From contig NC_057817.1 of assembly GCF_910594005.1 (NCBI RefSeq), forward strand, positions 30,171,001-30,235,000: 64,000 nt of DNA. Direction: 5' to 3'. The notes beneath the pieces are model-generated. The model was not told where the DNA came from. It was given only the letters and a program-made list of their open reading frames with translations, and did no database searches. The translations under genes and the position numbers were made by a program. This DNA is from Cervus elaphus (Eukaryota > Chordata > Mammalia > Artiodactyla > Cervidae). How positions within the stretch are numbered: the stretch's first letter is position 1; each line of letters begins with the position of its first letter. Shown here in pieces: positions 12,421 to 24,999 of the stretch.

Positions 12421-13520
12421 TTCATCCCTCCTCCACCCCTCCACCAGCTCCCAGAGCCTCACCTATCCCGGGCCCCCACAGTCGCCGCGTTCCCCAGTTC
12501 CGGCTCTGCGTCCCGGACGCTCTGGGGTCTGAGAAGAGGAAAGGAGCTCCGCCGCCGCCGCCTCCTCCTCTTCTAGAGCTGCAGCCGTCGCGCTCCTCCC
12601 CCAGCTCTCCCGGAGCCGGACGCCGCCCCGCCCCCACCGCCCCTTTCTCTGCTTCCCTCTTCGGCCGGGCGGCGGGCTGGGAATCGCAGCCGCGGCTGGG
12701 GCCGGAGTGCCAGCCGATCCGCACCGACCTCGCCGTGGCTCGAGCTCTTCGCCCCGCCCCGCAGTCCGCTCGGGCGCGTGCGCGCCCGCTAGCCAGCGCA
12801 CAGGGCGCGTGCTCGCGCCAGCGCGAACCCGGCGCGCCGAGCTCGAGGCCGTTGCAGCCAACTGGCCCGCGAGTGAGGCCCGGGCGCGAGGCGCCCCCGC
12901 GAGCCGACGACCCGCGCACGGAAAGGCGCGAGGCGAGAGGTGGCCGCCTGTCCGTCGGGTTATAGCTCCTCCCGCCACCGGGTCCCTCGCGCCTCACACC
13001 GCCCTGTGGATCGCGCGCCCGAGTTGAGGAAGCTCGGGCGTCGCCGAGAATCGGGAAGAACGATGCAGGGAAGGGATTGGAAGAGTGGGTTGGGGAACAA
13101 ACTAGATGGGAGTCGGGAGGGGTGTGGGACACGAGCTCGGAGCCGCGCGCAGAATGGCTAGTCCCAGAAAGAGCTGGGCGGCGTAGGGTGGGGGGGACAG
13201 CACGCGCTGGGAGTAGAGGGCCAGAGCTGGAACTGCCGGAAAGAGCCGAAACTCCCCCGGAGGTTGCCGAAGGCGGCCGCCTCGAGGGGAACCGTTCGAG
13301 GGGCTTTTCTCTGGATCCCGGCGGGACTCTGGTCTCCCAGACGGCTCTCCTTTTGGCGCTACGAATTCTCCCCGACGACTTAACACCACTTTCCATTTCG
13401 CCTCTTTCCCGACCTAAGTTTTATTCCAGAAGGCTATTTCAGAGCCACCAGCTGTGGGAAACGCCCGGACGTCCGGACTTCTTTGCCGCTCAGCCTCCTG
13501 GGAATCCGTAGAGGCTGCTG
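12420..13520 (-). promoter_or_regulatory. SPATS2: CpG island, SPATS2 promoter (inferred)
   Basis: Abrupt switch to GC/CpG-dense sequence, with GC boxes on the minus strand (complement of 'ccccgcccccaccgcccc' at about 12626-12643), a CGG/CCG-rich stretch and no TATA box. Position and orientation fit the SPATS2 promoter: SPATS2 follows DNAJC22 in human and is transcribed in the same direction as DNAJC22. No SPATS2 coding sequence lies in the window. Confidence 0.75.
12463..12700 (-). other. SPATS2: Putative SPATS2 non-coding first exon
   Basis: On the minus strand the island sequence ends in a strong splice donor: exon ...GATAG joined to GTGAGG, with the exon's last base at 12463. The upstream boundary (transcription start near 12.7 kb) is only a guess from the GC boxes. 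No ATG-led conserved protein is seen in it, consistent with a 5' UTR exon. Confidence 0.5.
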
Positions 13521-16500
13521 CGGGGTGGTGGCGGGAGGATGGGTCTCCCTAGCCTGGTGCAAGGTAGCTTCGGGAGCAAGTTGAGGGTTCGCTGCCACGT
13601 TCACCAGATATACCAAGTCCATTTCTGTGTCGGTTTTCTGGTCTACTCAGTCCTTTGCATCCCTCTACACGGCTGTGGTCAGTCACATTGCCCGTCGAAT
13701 CTTTCTGTTAAACACTCTTATTCGTGGTTAGATTCCCAAGCACCCCAGGGCCAGACAATCTCTTAATATTTGTGCACCTTTCTAGCCGGTTTCCTCCATG
13801 TATGAAGCACTCACCCCACTGCCAACTGGTCAGGAGTGGCTACAGGGTGGGCATTGAAAAGGTTAATCAGAGTCTGTCCCCATGTTCTCTTTTGAAGGCA
13901 AAGTATAAGGGGCTCTGGGCAGGCACCAACCACAAGCCAGAGAGTGGATATGGGAGTGGATAGACACCATAGGCATAATGTAATTTTGGTTCCCACAGGT
14001 TTGTTGTTGGAGTGGCAGTACAGGTAGATCTCTCCAAGTAGATCTGGTCCTTTGGTTTTTAACTTTGGATGGAGTGGAAGGGCCAAAAATCCTCTAGAGC
14101 CCACTGACCCTTGATTAATAGTGTCTAAGCTAATCCAACCACATCATTTACAGATCTAAAGAAACAGAAGATTAGGTCATCCAACTAGTTAGGGCACTCA
14201 CAATGTGTTGCTTACTATTGAATCTTCTTTCAAAGATTCAAATAGAAGCAGGCCATCCAAATATCTGCTCTCTTTTCACTGATCACCCAATGAGTGGGAG
14301 ACATTGTTCTAGGGGTGGGCCACTTACACAGAGTAAAACTAGATCACTATCCTCAAGTAGAGTATCCAGTTGTAATAGAGGATGAAAGCTATTAAATAAC
14401 TATAACAGGATGATAAGTGCTAAAACAGAAAAGTGCAAAGTAGGAACAAAGAGGAATACGTGAGTAATTCTTCCACAATTCTGCCTTCCCATACAGTGCA
14501 GGAATGGGATGATAGGACCCTGGTTAATAGGAAACTTCATACTAAAGAATGAGACCTAAACCAATAGGATCCAAGATCTTATTCTATGACTGATTTCACC
14601 AACCAAAAGTCATTTGGGTAACACCTTTGTTACAGGGTCTGATGTTGCTGCAAAACTAATATAATTTCTTCCTCGGGAGAAAAATTAAATCCTCACTCTT
14701 GGAAACCTTAGTCCGTTAGGAGAGACATGATGCCTTTCCTAAAAGAGCCTGTGGTCTAATGGGAGAGAGTTTTTATATGTGGATATCCCACTTAAAGAGA
14801 AGGGAGGTGGATACAGGAGCATGCCTAGACCAGATCTATGAGTTGTCAAAACATAACTGGAAACTGAATCAGATGGAATCATATCTCCTCTAAGGGAGAG
14901 TTCTGAGTGTGGTTGAAAGGAATAGTTTGCCAAGTCCCTGGGATGACAGTAGGTGTAGGCTCTTCACAAGGTTTAACTCAAAAACTAATGGCTCTCCCAG
15001 AAGGGTGGGTAACGTAAAGCATTGTTTTACTAAGTAGAATTTTCAAGAGGGGTACTGCAACTCATGGCCCATCTTTTTCCATGCAGCACTCAACCTCTCT
15101 AAAAGGATATTGAACAAATGCTTCAAAAATACCTTTTACATGGGCTATAAAGATTAATTTTCTCATTGTTCTTTATACTACATATACAGTTTTCACTTTA
15201 TATGGTACTCAATTAACTGATCATTGCCTGCTTTAAAACAGTGGCAAATTGTTTAAAATCTACTAATTATATTGGAAGAAAGGAAATGCTGTAATAAATT
15301 CAATATATAATACTGTGACCTACTCCAAAGAAAACACAAAAACAACCAAATTTTTGAAATGATTAGAATAACTGCTAAGGATTACAACAGAAGACTATTT
15401 AGAAAAAACATCCATATATCTCAGTTCAGCCTTAAGGGAAATGATTTATCCCAGGTTACCTAATGATTGAGGCAAATTAGAACTAAAGATAAACCATGAT
15501 GCAATCATCACCTTGGCAGATATATGCTGCAAAAATTAACATGACCTAATTTAATATATTTTCCAATAGACCCTTGTGATCAGAAATTTTAGCATGTTTT
15601 TCTTTGAGTCGATATTCTATATCCAAAGTGACTGATTGTCAGATTCCATGTTTTTATTAGGGGGAAAAAAAAGAGGTTAAAGTCTCTGATGACTAAAGCT
15701 GATGCCACAAACCACAACAAGCATGAAGACCAGCAGAGAATATCTCATCAGGGTATACTTTTCCCTTTGCTTGGACTACCTCTGATACCTAAGAATATTC
15801 ATGTTGGTAGTCCACACTGTGTGTCTTAGAAACGTAGTTTTGTGGATGCTGAATAGATGTTATCTAAAAAAACTATTCCAGGTCCAAATGAGTTTGGGAA
15901 AGTCTTGGTAAAATCAAAATAAATTGGTTTATTATAAAGCAACTATACACCAATAAAAATTAATTTTGAAAAATTCAAAATAAATTAGTTTCCTTCCAGG
16001 AGCATTTAATATGGTAATGTGTTTTTTTAATATTGAAAGGAATGCAGTATATAGTATGCAGCTTTCCCCCAAGGAAACTTTTTTTACCCAGGAGACTTCT
16101 GTGTAGGATTAACGTTTCTTTGAACATCCATTCTATAAGATTCTACTAGAAGGATTTGATTAGGTTGGAATTTCCTGTTTTATAGATAACAAAACTGAGG
16201 TTCAAAGACATGGGTAACATACCCAAATTCAATTGTGTATCAGATGTTAGAGCCTTAAATTATCAAAGGTTGAATCTTTATATCACAAAATTAGTGACAA
16301 TTTCAGAACCTCAGATTTGAGTTTTGAACCTCATTTCAAAACTCAGATTTGAAACACTCAGTTGCAGGTTCATTAAAAACTTGAAATTGATCCTTAGTGA
16401 ATTTGTTTCTATGTGTGAAAAATATAAGTAATACTGCTTTACTGTAAGTTCATTCATGGAATTTTAGCATGTTCTTTCACCGATACAGTCTGTCACCATT

Positions 16501-16811
16501 TTTTAAAAAGTGATAATGCCACCCTCTGTAAAATGTTTTAGGGTTTATAAAGTGCCCTCAGCACATCTCATTTGAATGTCTCAACATCCCTGTGAGGCAA
16601 GCATCACTGTCCTCATTTAACAAACAAGGACATCAAGCCTCAATTGTTAAATAGCAGGGGTTCGTTTGTTTGTAGGAGAGGAAGGTCTATTGCAAAGCCA
16701 AGTAAAAAGAATGGGTGGCTCATGCTCAAGAAACCCAAACTTCCTTAAACAGAAATTTAGCATATTTAGTAAATGTCCTGTTACTTGCATTGAGAGAAGA
16801 TAGTCCTTCTG
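13521..16811. other. Intergenic SPATS2-DNAJC22, mostly single-copy
   Basis: AT-rich DNA without convincing exons. I recognise an L1_BT-type terminal tail near 15920-15975 ('ctatacaccaataaaaatta') and a MIR-like stretch at about 16500-16655. Confidence 0.45.
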
Positions 16812-18050
16812 TCCTTCAAGCTAGGCTTCTGCAGTGCGTGAACCAAGGACTTCCAGATGTACAAGCTGTATTTAGAAGAGGCAGAGGAATCAGAGATCAA
16901 ATTGCCAACATTTGTTGGATCATAGAGAACACAAGGGGATTCCAGAAAAACATATACATCTATATTGATTACACTAAAGCCTTTGACTATGTGGCTCACA
17001 ACCAACTGTGGAAAATTCTTAAAGAGATGAGAATACCAGACCACATTACCTGTCTCCTGAGAAACCTGTATGAGGATCAAGAAGCAACAGAACCGGACAT
17101 GGAACAGTGGATTGGTTGAAAGTTTGGGGAAAGGAGTACAACAAGACTGTATATTGTCACCCTACTTATTTAACTTATATACAGAGTACATCATGCAAAA
17201 TGCTAGGCTGGATAAATCACAAGCTGGAATCAAGATTTCCAGGAGAAATATCAACAACCTCAGATATGCATATGATATCACTCTAATGGCAGAAAATGAA
17301 GAGAAACTAAAGAGCCTTTTGATAAATGTGAATGAGGAGAGTGAAGCCAGTTTTAAGCTGGCTTAAAACTCAACATTCAAAAAACTAAGATCATGACATT
17401 CAGTCCCATCACTTCAAGGCAAATAGATGGGCAAAAAGTGAAAGCAGTGACTGATTTTAATTTCTTGGGTTCCAAAATCACTGCAGATGGTGACCACAGC
17501 CATGAAATTACAAGATGCTTGCTCCTTGGAAGGAAGGCTATGACAAACCTAGACAGTGTATTAAAAAGCAGAGACATCGCTTTGCCAACGAAGTCCCATA
17601 TAGTCAAAGCTATGATTTTTTGAGTAGTCATGTACGGATTTGAGAGTTGGACTATAAAGAAGGAGAAGTGCCAAAGAATTGATGCTTTCAAACTGTAGTG
17701 CGGGAGAAGACGCTTGAGAGTCCCCTGGACTGCAAGGAGATCAAACCAGTCAATCCTAAAGGAAATCAACCCTGAATATTCATTGGAAGGATTGATGCTA
17801 AAGCTAATGCTCCAATACTTTGGCCACCCAATGCGAAGAGCTGATTCATCGGAAAAGACCCTGATGCTAGGAAAGATTGAAGGTAAAAGGAGAAGGGGTT
17901 GGCAGAGGATGAGATGGTTAGATAGCATCAGCAACTCAATGGACATGAATCTGAGCAAACTTCAGGAGACAGTAAAGGACAGGCGAGTCTGGCATGCTGC
18001 AGTCCATGGGGTCACAAAGAGTTGGGCACGACTTAGCAACTGAACAACAA
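16812..18050 (+). mobile_element. BovB LINE, RT-domain fragment
   Basis: Plus-strand BovB covering the middle of the reverse transcriptase to the 3' end. Reading frames at 16.8-17.1 kb, 17.07-17.37 kb and 17.7-18.0 kb show RTE-type reverse transcriptase and C-terminal sequence. The open stretches are in different frames and separated by stops. One stretch of the RT core retains the usual catalytic-block context but with a substituted Asp (YAYD at about residue 67 of the middle frame). Inactive and 5'-truncated. Confidence 0.87.
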
Positions 18051-18520
18051 CATGAGATATAGAATGATTATATGGCAACATGTAAGAAAATGCTTGATAG
18101 AACAGTACAAAGTGGACAAGAATGCTGAAGGAATTCAAAGAGGAAAGATTACTGGAGATGGACCTAATCAGTGAAGGCATCATTTAGAGATAAACCTTAA
18201 GCTGGATCATAAAAGAAGTATAAAGATTTGGATTAGCAGAGGAGAAAAAGAATTACAGAAGACTGACATCAGCAAAGACATGAACATGAGAACAAGAAAC
18301 ACACTGATGGCAAAGAATTAGAGTTTGAAGGGAGATGGGTCTGAAGTGATCAGTCTCTTGGCTGTACAAAAAAGTCAACTGCTAAGAGGCAGAGTTCCCA
18401 GTCACACAATATAAAATGAGCAAGTGTTTTTCAACTCAAATTACATAGAAAAGCAGTAAACTTACACTCTTTACTGTGGACCCCAGGAATGAAAGGGAAG
18501 GTAGCAAGAGAAGCCAATGG

Positions 18521-18822
18521 ACTTCTCTGGTAGTCCGCTGGTTCAGAACCTACCTGCCAGTGCAGGGGACACAGGCTTGTCCCTGGTTCGGGAAGATTCC
18601 ACAAGCTGCAAGGTAACTAAGCCTGTGCATCACAACTACTGAGCCTGCACTCTAGAGCCTGTGCTCCACAACAAGAGAAGCAACTGCATTGAGAAGCCCT
18701 CACACCCCAACTGGAACGTAGCCCCACTCCCACCCTCTGCAACTTAAGAAAGCCTGTGTGTAGCAACAAAGACCGAGCACGGCCGGAAATGAATAAATAA
18801 TTTTTAATCTTTTTTTTTTTTT
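18521..18822 (+). mobile_element. CHR-type SINE
   Basis: 'gacttctctggtagtccgct', 'catcacaactactgagcctg' and a T/A-rich tail at 18795-18822. Confidence 0.8.
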
Positions 18823-18824
18823 AA

Positions 18825-19712
18825 AGAGAAGCCAAGTTCAAACTGGTGATTATAGGTAGGAAGGAGAAGCGGGGGAGTAACATGAGCCTCAATGGCCCTC
18901 AGATCTGTGACCGGGAAATATATGAATAGAAGACACCTAGATTTCCTCTATACGCTTCCCATTCCTTTCCTGACAGTAATTCATTTGAAAGGTGCCTGAC
19001 CTATTGACGGTTGGAAAAACGTCCCTTTAAGTGATGCTTGCAAAGCCAGGCTCTCATGCTAAGTTAGTCAGTGCCCAGCAGAGGATGTTCCTGGCAACCC
19101 TTCTTATCCCCAAATGGAAATAAGGTCTGGCACAGAATGGGTTTTAAAATCATTCCCTTCCAACTTTCCCACAAAGGGCACTGCTCTATTCTGTTGAAAC
19201 TTATCAGTGAAGTTTAAATCCAGAAAACCCAAGGTCTTGCTGAAAATTATTAATATAATAGTTTACAAGTAGCAGATGGATGAAAGGTGGGGATAAAGAA
19301 GAGAACTGGGAAGAAAAGGAAAATGAAAATGAAGAAAGCAATAAATTATTGAAATGCAACCTGATTTAGCTGGAACCCTATGTAAATTTTCTGCATTTGT
19401 TGTTCAGAACCCACCTGAGCAAAACAAACAAAACCGGTTAGTTGAACAAGTTTGAGTCCCTTGCCACTAAGAGGAAGAGATGGCAAGGAACATAAAGAGA
19501 AGCCAAAAAGTCAGCTTCTCGGGGTATGAACTTCAAAAACGAAAGCAGGGGCATGAAATTTGTGTTCAAGCAAAGCCCTGAGATTTCCCCAGAGTTTCTC
19601 AAAAGATCAAATGACATCTACAAAACATACTTAATTTGACGTTCACGGTTTCTCTAACCTTCCCAACAAAAGGAGGGGACTGAACTCTGGTAATGAACTG
19701 ACTAAAGAGGTA
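18825..19712. other. Intergenic single-copy DNA
   Basis: No exon, promoter or clear repeat recognised. Confidence 0.4.
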
Positions 19713-20296
19713 CTTTAGTTGCAGATGGTGACTGCAGCCATGAAACTAAAAGATGCTTCCTCTTTGGAAGAAAAGCTATAACCAACCTAGACAGCATATT
19801 AAAAAGCAGAGACATTACTTTGCCAACAAAGGTCTGTCTAGTCAAAGCTATGGCTTTTCCAGTAGTCATGTATGAATGTGAGAATTGGACTATAAAGAAA
19901 GCTGAGGGCTGAAGAACTGATGCTTTTGAACTGTGGTGTTGGAGAAGACTCTTGAGAGTCCCTTGGACAGCAAGGAGAGCCAACCAGTCCATCCTAAAGG
20001 AAATCAGTCCTGAATATTCATTGGAAGGACTGATGCTGAAGCTGAAACTCCAATACTTTGGCCACCTGATACGAAGAACTGACTCAATGGAAAAGACCCT
20101 GATGCTAGGAAAGATTGAAGGTAGGAGGAGAAGGGGACAACAGAGGATGAGATGGTTGGATGGCATCACCGACTTGATGGATGTGAGTTTCAGTAAGCTC
20201 TGGGAGTTGGTGATGAATGGACAGGGAAGCCTGGCGTGCTGCAGTCCATGGGGTCGCAGAGAGTTGGACAAAACTGAGCAACTGAACTGAACTAAA
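19713..20296 (+). mobile_element. BovB LINE 3' fragment
   Basis: The final ~580 bp of BovB ending 'actgagcaactgaactgaac'. The C-terminal open frame at 19952-20290 (112 codons) is uninterrupted, but it is an isolated fragment of the LINE protein. Confidence 0.87.
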
Positions 20297-20744
20297 GGAG
20301 GTACCACCACTAGATCCTAAAAGAAAAAAGGTGAAGGGACATAATTTACCCTGTGACAGCCTTAAGGCGCCATCTGCAGTTCTCATCGAACACTGCAATA
20401 AACCGAGACCTGCTGGCTTGTTGGGGCCACACACTCACTGTTGGAGAAAAAAAGAAAGCAAAGAAATACTAAATTCCAGCCAGGGAGTCCTCAAAAGCCT
20501 CCTAAGTCCCAGAGTAGATGAAAACTCAGCTTGAAGACACAGTGCCTAGGAAAAGACCTAAGGGCCTTAGTTAGCTATAAGCTTCATGAGAAACCACCCC
20601 CCTCCAAAAAAGCTAATAAATTCTTAGACTGCTTGATATAAAGGATGATATACTGTCCAGACCTTGAGAACTTAATAGCTCTACAGTACCTTGTTCTGTC
20701 TGAACACATCTGAGAATTGCATTTAGTTCTGGGCACCACAATTT

Positions 20745-21335
20745 AAGAGCAATATTGACAACAGTCATAAAAATGTTCATACCCTTTGACCCAGTAATCC
20801 CACCCATGGGAATTTATTCTGAAATAATTCAAGAGAATAGATGAATTAGAAACATGAAAATATTGATGCAGCATTCTTTATAACAACAAATATGTATCAG
20901 CAAATATATATATCTTAAATGTCTCCCAATAAGGGAATATTACATAGCATTAAAGTATAATTATGTTAGTTGAAAAAAGTAAAAATATAGAATAATAATA
21001 ATGCATGCTGCAACATGGATGAATCCTGAAAATATTATACTAAGTGAAATACACCAGACACAAAAAGAAACATTGTATGATTCTATTTACTTAAAAGGTC
21101 CAGAACAGGCAAACTACTATAGAGACAGAAAGTAGATTAGTAGTTGCCAGGGTCTGGCGAGAGGAGAGAATTGTAATAGGTATGGGATTTCTTTTTAGGG
21201 TGGTTTTAAATGGTCTGGAGTCAGTGTTGATGACTTTACAACCTTAGAAATATACTAAAAGTCACTAAATTGTATAGTTTAAAAGGGTAAATTTTATGGT
21301 ATGTGAGTTATAGCTCAGTAAAAAATATATATACA
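20745..21335 (+). mobile_element. L1 LINE 3' end (old)
   Basis: 'ttgacccagtaatcccaccc', 'catggatgaatcctgaaaat' and 'ttgtatagtttaaaagggt', the usual end of an old L1 3' UTR. Ends in AT-rich sequence near 21335. Confidence 0.83.
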
Positions 21336-21907
21336 TATATACATATGACATCTTCCTAGTAATATATATCAATGCCTATGATTTAGGGAAGGGAAAAACT
21401 ATAAGATTATATCCCTGATATGGTATGTACATTTATGGATGAGGGCTAAAAGAGAACATGAATAAGTGAAAACAGACAGTTTGATACAGGTGAATTTTTG
21501 ATTGGGGGGTGGCCATGATATTGTTCTTTGAGCAAATAAATATTTTATTTTTTTCCCAAGACAGTGTCCACAAGAGGGCAGAGAGATGTCAAACCAAACT
21601 ATTTAACACAAGCCTCATCCAAACAGAAACCCAGAATCCAGTGTGGAAAGCAATCTTAAAGGTTATCTAAATTCAATTTCCTCACCTAACAAAGAAAAAA
21701 CTGAGGCCCAGAATGGTAAAGTGGCTCATTCTAAGTCAGCAGGCTGGTCATGCAAGAGGCAGGAGGAAAACCCTATCTTCTCACTTCTCCATCCATCCTC
21801 TTTCTATCAAACTACAGTGCATCCTTAAACAAGACAATGTTTAATCTAGAAAAGGGAAAATTTAGAGAGGTATGAAGGGAAGGGCAAGCTCTTATCAAGA
21901 AAGGGTT
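21336..21907. other. Intergenic DNA with MIR-like stretch
   Basis: A MIR-like segment around 21650-21760 ('actgaggcccagaatggtaa'). Otherwise nothing recognised. Confidence 0.4.
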
Positions 21908-22083
21908 CCTGGGACTTCCCTGGTGGTCTAGTGGTTAAGACTCCTCACTCCCAATGCAGGGGGCCCCAGGCTCAATCCCTGGTTGGGGAACTAGATCCCA
22001 CATGCTGCAACTAAGAATTTGCATGCCGTAACTAAGACTGGTACAGCCAAATAAGTGAATAAATAAAAATAAATATATATATG
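21908..22083 (+). mobile_element. CHR-type SINE
   Basis: 'gggacttccctggtggtcta', 'ctcaatccctggttggggaa' and an (ATAAATA)n tail. Confidence 0.84.
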
Positions 22084-22199
22084 TTTTTAAAAGGTTTCTT
22101 AATGGCTTTTGTTCTTTGTAACAAGAAATGGGAGATCTAGAAAGAAATTTCAGGGAAGCAAATTTCAGTGCAATAGAAGAACAACAAAATATCTATGGC

Positions 22200-22290
22200 C
22201 GATTCATGTTGATGTTTGGTAGAAACCAACACAATTCTGTAAAGCAATTATCCTTCAATTAAAAAATAAATAAAATTTTTAAAAAATAAT
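22200..22290 (+). mobile_element. L1_BT-type 3' terminus
   Basis: 'gtaaagcaattatccttcaa' followed by an A-rich tail is the terminal phrase of the ruminant L1. Only about 90 bp are recognisable. Confidence 0.65.
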
Positions 22291-22929
22291 AGCAATTAAG
22301 AATGCCCAAAAGGTGGGACAGGTACAGGATTTCCAATTAATTCAGAAGCCAAAATGGTCATCTCTGGGAAGATGGTCATCTCTGGGTCATCTCTAGACCC
22401 TGTACTGCACCAGATGAATACTTGGGGGAGAGGCTTTCTCAGTTTGATTCCAACTTTTTAAAGGTTCTGTACACTTTTATTTGTAGGAGTGGGAGAATAC
22501 AACATCACTGGATTTCATTTATATCCACTCAGGTAGAGAAAAAGAAGATCTCTCACCTGCTAATATCTTAGTTGGTTTTTTAAAAATAATTATTTCACAG
22601 TGAATTTCTACTTTCAGCTGATTTTCACTATGTCACGGTCTTTAGGAAGTACATTCTCAGAAAAGTCTTAGTGATTATAATATTCCAGGTTGGTGGCAAA
22701 GCAGAATTTTCTTCCAGAGGTTCCAAATTCATGTGACTTGTACCATTTCTTTATTTTCAAAAAATGGCTGGGCTACACCATTAGATACATGAATATCTAG
22801 ATGTCCACTGTGGGTAGGTAGGTAGCCTAATTCTGGCCAGCACTCAATTTCAGTACCTGCTCACAGGCTAGGACAAGAGCAAAGATGAAATGCGAAGATG
22901 GTTTAACCAAACAGTATTTCCCACTAAGA

Positions 22930-23092
22930 GGGAAAGATTCCTTTTATTTATTTTTGGCTTGCTGGTCTTCGTTGCTGCACGTGGGCTTTCTACTATTAAT
23001 AGTTGCAGCCGGCAGGGACTACTCTGTTGTGGTGCAAGGGCTTCTCATTGCAGTGGCAGCACAGCCAAAATTAAAACAAACAAAACAAAACA
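22930..23092 (-). mobile_element. CHR-type SINE fragment
   Basis: 'ttatttttggcttgctggtc' and 'gcttctcattgcagtggc', a reversed CHR SINE lacking its head. Confidence 0.72.
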
Positions 23093-23139
23093 AATTTTTT
23101 AAAATGTTGTGCGAAGATACTGAACTTCACTAGAAGTCA

Positions 23140-23800
23140 CAGAAAGGCAGACTGAAGTCATCGGGTACTATCTCTCACCCACCACCTTGGCAAAAAATTG
23201 AAAAGAGGTAACAGTATATACCAGTAACAAAGAAAGGACTACTTGTACTGCGGGTAAAAGTGTAGATTGTTAGTCTTTTCCAAAAGTAACCTGATATAAT
23301 AGCAATCAAGGTATTAAAACATATATTCTGCTTGATCCTACTTTATCCTATATTTATTGGAATCTAGCCTCAGAAAAACAAAACGCCTCAGCACACATGT
23401 TTATTTATTTACTTATTTTGGCTGAGCTGGGTCTTCCTTGCTGTGCCTGGGCTTTCTCTAGCTGTGGCCAGCAGGAACTGTTCTCTAGTTGTGGTGCACA
23501 GGCTTCTCTCTTCTATAGGGGGTATGGACTCAGTAGCTGTGGCAAACAGGCTTAGGTGCCCTGAGGCATGTGGGATCTTCCTGGACCAGGGATCAAATCC
23601 ATGTGCCCTGCACTGGACCACCAGGGAAGTCCCAGTACACGTTTAAAGATATTTACTGTAGCATTGCTCATGTGGGAAAAATAGAAACTGCTCATAAACA
23701 GTTCTCATTTAAATTAACTGAAATATATTTTTGTAACAAAAACTCATAAGAAAATTTGAGAATAGTAAAATAATTTTCCAAATCAAGTAAAGCCCCAATC
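23140..23800 (+). repeat. Old L1/HAL1-like sequence split by a SINE
   Basis: The sequences before 23399 and after 23633 read as one diverged LINE ('tctctcacccaccaccttgg' ... 'actgtagcattgctcatgtg'). The CHR SINE lies in the middle. Family assignment uncertain. Confidence 0.5.
23399..23633 (-). mobile_element. CHR-type SINE
   Basis: Reversed copy: 'ttggctgagctgggtcttcc' at its 3' part and 'ccaccagggaagtccc' at the reversed head. Confidence 0.82.
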
Positions 23801-23998
23801 ACTCTTTTGTCTCTTTTTCCTTATAGACTATTTTTAATATATTTACATTTTACAGATGTAGTACTACATATCATGTTAATAAACTACTAATAGCTTATGA
23901 AAATGGCTTATTAAAATCCCACATGACAATTTGAAAAATTGTGTTTTTCAAAGAAAATATATACATCAATTTTTTGGCCACTTTAAAAAGGTGTGACA

Positions 23999-24244
23999 GG
24001 ACTTCCCTGGGGGTCCAGTGGTTAAGGACACAGGTTCAATACCTGGTCTTTGAGGGTTCCACATGCCTCAGGGCAACTTAGCCCGGTGAGTCACAACTAC
24101 TGAGCCCAAACTCTAGAGCCCACATGCCTACAGACAGTGCCCTGCCACAAGAGATGCCACCGCAATGAGAAGCCCAGGCATCGCAACTAGACAAAGCCCT
24201 CTCACGGCAATGAAGACACAGCATAGCCAAAAAGGAATTAATTA
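23999..24244 (+). mobile_element. CHR-type SINE
   Basis: 'ggacttccctgggggtccag', 'gagtcacaactactgagccc' and an AT-rich tail. It has an internal deletion in the box-B area. Confidence 0.8.
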
Positions 24245-24359
24245 ATTTTTAAAAGTGTGATATTATAAATTAACCATACTTCAATAAAAAATACTGACAA
24301 AAGAAGAGAAATAACTTGATATGATGAAACATTTGAGTAAATTAAAAGAAACGACTTAG

Positions 24360-24985
24360 CCCTCCCATCTCCCCAAGGATCCCTCTGGGCAAGGTTCTCC
24401 CTGCCCCACCATTCCCGAGTAGCTACTCTCAGATCTCCAGGCCCAACCCGCTGTTTTGCAGGCTGTGCTGCCTCTCCTAGTCTGCTCAGGAAGCCCCTTC
24501 CTCAGGGAAGATGAGGTCCCCTAGCAGACCCAGCCAGGCCCCCAAGACCCCAGGCCTCTGGCTTCAGCCTTCCAGTCTCAGCTCCCTAGTAAGTACCTTC
24601 TGTGTCCCCCAGGCCCCAAGGACCCAGACCGAGGGTAGGAGACAGACCCTGCTGATGAAAGGCTTGTCACTGCTCAGCTCTCTGGCATGCTGGCCAGGTA
24701 TGGCTGGGATCCTGCAGACCTCTGCTTATTGTGAGCCCAGCGCCGCCCCCCACCCCCAGGCCTGTGAGCCCCCGACCCTGGGGTGTTGCCTGCCTGCCCG
24801 CCTCTCCCAGGGAGCCTCAGCCCCGGTGTGGGCTCAGGACACCGCCTGGGTGGTCAGTGCTGACCGAGGCAGCCCAGCTGGTGCCATCCGCTCCTGTTCC
24901 ATCGCCCCCAGGCCCTGGCGGCTCCTCTGAGCTTTGCATGTTCCACTACCTCAGGTAGATGGCAGGAGGAGGCAGCAGGCTTTTT
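24360..24985. other. GC-rich island of unknown origin in AT-rich DNA
   Basis: An abrupt ~600-bp GC-rich block between AT-rich repeats. It is rich in CAGGCC/CCCAGG words and has open frames (for example 24511-24930 plus, 139 codons, and 24731-24958 plus). None shows a domain or splice structure that I recognise. A poly-T run follows at about 24981. It could be a retroposed or duplicated gene fragment or a single-copy GC island; not called coding. Confidence 0.35.
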
Positions 24986-24999
24986 TTTCCTTCTCCAAG

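Noticed and set aside
12422..13396. 324-codon minus-strand open frame over the CpG island
   Set aside because: Arg/Gly/Ser/Pro-rich composition with equally long frames on the opposite strand. It results from few AT-rich stop codons in a CpG island, not a protein.
16715..17366. Possible functional reverse transcriptase gene
   Set aside because: It is BovB with frameshifts, stops and missing endonuclease; an inactive fragment.
17377..17958. 193-codon minus-strand frame
   Set aside because: Antisense of a plus-strand BovB copy.
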